Positions 60,434-64,000 of a stretch of DNA of 64,000 bases are shown here, piece by piece. The DNA is taken from NCBI GenBank assembly GCA_950295325.1, contig OX485804.1, positions 61,906,533-61,970,532 on the forward strand, given 5' to 3'. Made by a program: the position numbers and the translations under genes. The first letter of the stretch is position 1; every line of letters starts with the position of its first letter. This DNA comes from Polytrichum commune. Lineage: Eukaryota; Streptophyta; Polytrichopsida; Polytrichales; Polytrichaceae. A model generated the notes under the pieces. That model did not search any database. It was not told the origin of the DNA and saw only the letters and a list, made by a program, of their open reading frames with translations.

Positions 60434-60846
60434 GTGTGAAGCAGAGCCCTACATCGGGCGCCCATACCCATGCCCATGCCCATACCCACCCATGCCCATG
60501 GGTTTTGGGTGGGCATGGGTGCAATATTATTGTTCATGGGCGGGCATGGGTGGGCATGGCTGTGCTATTATTGTTCATGGGCGGGCATGGGCGGGCATGG
60601 GTGGGCATGGGTGGGGCATAATTACACAATTACACAATTACACAATACACATTACATAATTTTTGAATACATGGGCACAATTTGAATAGCATGGGTGGGC
60701 ATGGGTGGGCACATGTCATGCTATGTGTGGGCATGGGTGGGCATGGGTGGGCATGGGTGGGCATGGGTGGGCATAGGTCGTTGCTGATGGGCATGGTCTG
60801 GGTATGGGTGCAATTAGAAAGGAAAATGTTGGGCTCTGGTGTGAAG
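60434..60846. mobile_element. hAT MITE, 397 bp, packed with a G-rich minisatellite
   Basis: The element spans 60442-60838. It starts CAGAGCCCTACAT and ends ATGTTGGGCTCTG, a 13-bp inverted repeat with one mismatch, flanked by the perfect 8-bp duplication GTGTGAAG (60434-60441 and 60839-60846). The interior is mostly GGGTGGGCATGGGTGGGCAT-type repeats of 10-12 bp, about 20 units in two blocks, with the inverse (CCCATGCCCAT) near the left end. No coding capacity. Confidence 0.85.
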
Positions 60847-62045
60847 CGAACTTGGACCGGCTCCACCTTATACAAGTGGCCATAAATGTCAGTGATTGAG
60901 AATTTTTAAAAAAAAAAGTGGAATAAACTTGAGAGAGCACGTGATTTGCTCTTGAAAAACATCTTCTTGTTAGAATCATCAAACCATATATTGAAGAATG
61001 GTTTGGTTTAGGATGTAGGATAAAAAAAACTTTCATGTATGGCTAAAAGTTCAAAATATACTTATATCTTACGTGTATTACAAGTAAAATAGAGGTTGCA
61101 AGATTCAAATCAATATAACTCTATATTTAAATATACCCTAATCGAAGTATTGTCCTTGAAAGTATTTGTAAAACTCTGGAGTATGTGGAACATAGTTGAT
61201 ATCACAAAAAGCAATAAATTTCCTCAAGGGGTGCAACAAATTGTTGATTTGATTCCTCATAATCAATTGGCCAACATAGGATACTTTGCAATATTTGGAA
61301 AAAATATGTTAACCTTTTAAATAAAAAACCCTTTGCTCCCTTTCCCTTTGAAAGAAAATTTTAAAACTACATGAAGTTGTCAGTTTTTCATCACATATTA
61401 GACCTAAAAGTATACATGCATGTTGTTGTTTTGCCACACCTACTTGAAAAACATGATTAATTTGTCAATGAATACAATATTATAAATATATACCTATTTT
61501 TTTACATAAAACATTTATTTAGAATGAGTGATAGTTTTCACATATTTAACAACATGTATCTGTTGAAGTGCATCATCCACATAAGAAGTTTGGTTCACAT
61601 ATCTCATTTGTTGTCAAACCTCAACTTCATATTTTTTTGCCATGGGGTTTAAATGCCCAATCTGAATGGTAGATTATTTTATTGTTCATGTTCTTGAAAG
61701 AAACATATATCATTTGGATATTTTGGTGTTTACAATTTCACTTCAAGGAGGTCATTATTGTTACAACACCATGCACCCAATTGTGAACAATGGACATACT
61801 AAATATGTCTTAAATCTAAAAAATCATCTCTAACCATCACTTTTCTACTCTTCACATTTTTTAGTCCTCATATCCTTGTGTAATGCATATATTTGTCTTG
61901 TTGTATATCCAAGATCTATCTCATCCAAGATCCAAATTTTAATTGTTGTAGATATGTAAGGTGCATACGAAGATTTTTTTGCTATAGAATCAAGATCATT
62001 TGGGCTATTGGATGCACTTTTATCTTCTCTTGTACGGTAAACATG
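60847..62045. other. Intergenic, nothing recognised
   Basis: AT-rich. The short frame at 61096-61320 has no recognisable motif. Confidence 0.4.
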
Positions 62046-62200
62046 ATAACGCAGTGGATGAGTGGTGGCAAGAACGGAGGGGATCAGGGGAGGAGGGTTA
62101 CATCGGTCAAATCCGACGGTCGAGAAAGCACAGGCAATGTGGCCTCACCAAAAGCCAGAAAATGCTTTCATCGCCCATAGACTTCTTCTCGACAGGTAAT
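62046..62200. repeat. Dispersed repeat, inverted third copy of the 19565 family
   Basis: CGCAGTGGATGAGTGGTGGC through CATAGACTTCTTCTCGACA is the reverse complement of 19735-19890, with about nine in ten bases shared by eye. Confidence 0.7.
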
Positions 62201-64000
62201 CTCCACAATATGAACATGTATAAACAAATGATTGATTGAAAAATGAGCTTTACAACCTTTATTTTTGGGCTTAGATTGATTTGATTCATTCCTATAATCT
62301 TTAAGGATCATAAGGGTACTCGTACTTCCATCATAATAAGATATGGGATCAATTACCTCATACTCATAAATACATTCAATTAAAATAAGTAGAAAAATCA
62401 TATTTTAAATACCAAGTACGCTCAATATATAAATTTAGTTGGGAATGTTTCATATTTGGATCACCATCCAATTTTTCACTAATACTCCATTCCATAGGTG
62501 ACTCATCTTTACAAACTTGTTCTTCAATAAAATGTGACATTTTCTCCTACAATATGTAGACACATGAGGCGCTCATTTTTGTTTCAAAGTTTTTTCTTGT
62601 CTTCATTTCCTATTTCAAACATTGAATTAAATTGGAGAATTATTAGGCTTTTAAATCTTTTTTTTTCGTTCCTCTCATAAATCCTATTTTATTTAAATTA
62701 TATAATTATATATAATAATATTTTTTGATGAAACTAGCATAACATTTAACAAAGTCTGATATGATTTCTACAATTCATGTAGTGTTGAATCTAGAAAATA
62801 TAGGAAGTAGTCATTGCACATCACATACACTACAACTAACCAATGTCATCTAGAAAAAATGATGACACAAAGTTATTTGTAAATTGAAGACAATCACATT
62901 AACTTTAAGACATATATTCTTACACTATTGTGCTATATATATATATATAAATTTTTAGTCCAAAAAATTAAACATATACACAAAGATGTACAATACATGT
63001 ACTAAAACATGTCTTGCAATATGGGATGTACTACCTCTGTTTGCAATACTGGGATTCAAATTGTATATCCTTGCACTACAAAAATGATTGTTTTTTATGA
63101 ATAATTTTTTTGTATCCAAAAAAATTAAAAAAAGATTGAAACTTACCTTATTGAAATCCACGGGGGATGCACTCAATGCGGCATGTACGGACCAACCTGG
63201 GTGCACAAAAGAGATATTGATTGTGCCATGAGGTTCAAAATATACATAAGGTACGGGTATTATTTATTCTAACTTTCTAATATATACTAGGCATTATTAT
63301 TTATATACTCCTAGTTGTACTTCTACCGTTAGGCCATAGTCAATTATAATAAAGTGGATAATCTACAAGAGGTTCAAATGAATATTCCATCCAACATATG
63401 AGTTGGGTGGTAATCCCACATTGTCCAAGGATAGATTCATTATAATTAAGTATGGTATGTTGTATGTCAAATCTAAAGTCAACTGTCCAAAGCCGGGGAT
63501 AATGATTAATTATTGAACTTGAGATGTGTTTGTGTGGTATTGTTTGTTTCTCAAGTAGTAGTTGAGGAGTGAAGAAAAGAAGGATAAATATAGCACGGCG
63601 GCTAAAACATTGACCACCGAGACTTGTACTTGGGAAGGATCTATAGGATGCACCGCAAAATTGGCAACATGTGGATTGAGTATAGACAACCAATTGACCT
63701 TTGGGACCAACCTTTCAATATGAGAATAAAGTTATGCTTGTATCAGAATAAGAATGGATCAATGTGGACCTACGATTTGACAAATTATTGGATGGTAGAA
63801 TCAGGAGCCATCATTGCATTGGCTATAATGTTTTATATTGAAGACTTTTTTTTTGTATGAGTTACATTCAATAAGTGAATGAAAGTTCAATGATTTCATC
63901 GATCATTAATAAATGTGTCTTACTAAGAGTATATTAACCATATTTTTTACATGATCTTTTTGGCATATACATATGAATGGGGTCTATATGATTTATTTAT
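62201..64000. other. AT-rich intergenic, nothing recognised
   Basis: No supportable gene or element ends. Frames at 63340-63693 and 63624-63860 lack family motifs, and one runs close to the window end. Confidence 0.35.

Noticed and set aside
60436-60885. Overlapping frames rich in MGGHGWAWV repeats
   Set aside because: Products of the GGGTGGGCAT minisatellite inside the hAT MITE, open on both strands.
1-64000. LTR retrotransposon
   Set aside because: I looked for reverse-transcriptase, integrase and protease motifs and long direct terminal repeats and recognised none, though a degraded solo LTR could be missed by eye.

Overview
The window is plant nuclear DNA: AT-rich, intron-bearing and dense in transposons. 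The one confident host gene is an ARMC8/GID5-type armadillo-repeat gene with nine coding exons. A decayed plant SC35/SCL-type splicing-factor gene and transposons of the plant hAT, PIF/Harbinger and MITE types support a land plant. The lineage cannot be fixed from sequence alone; an early-diverging plant is possible. I recognised no LTR-retrotransposon proteins, rRNA, CRISPR or organellar genes.

Layout. 0-5.4 kb: a hAT transposase scrap and a minus-strand SR-protein pseudogene that still shows a duplicated RRM exon. 5.9-10.5 kb: a complete but dead PIF/Harbinger element (TAA target duplications, matching termini, transposase and trihelix-like accessory gene, both broken), with a second DNA transposon nested in the accessory gene. 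11.8-19 kb: exons of an unidentified minus-strand gene between two inverted copies of one MITE family. 19-27 kb: MITEs, a tRNA-derived SINE, a minisatellite and dispersed repeats. 27.19-31.96 kb: a structurally intact hAT element with a perfect 8-bp target duplication, perfect 19-bp termini, a 788-residue transposase in two exons and a subterminal repeat array. 34.85-42.05 kb: the ARMC8 gene, with a hAT MITE in intron 3 and tandem duplications in intron 1. 42-52 kb: intergenic MITEs and a second DUF4371-like hAT relic. 52.9-58.9 kb: a scrambled, locally amplified cluster of gene fragments in several partial copies. 59-64 kb: mostly featureless, except for a 397-bp hAT MITE filled with a G-rich minisatellite.

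How it works together. ARMC8 is inferred to act in the CTLH/GID ubiquitin ligase. Nearly everything else is transposon biology. The most notable locus is the intact hAT element. Its single intron is bounded by a 23-bp direct repeat carrying both splice sites, and intron retention would give a truncated transposase lacking the dimerisation domain. Non-autonomous hAT elements nearby are possible dependents, but their termini differ beyond the first nine bases.
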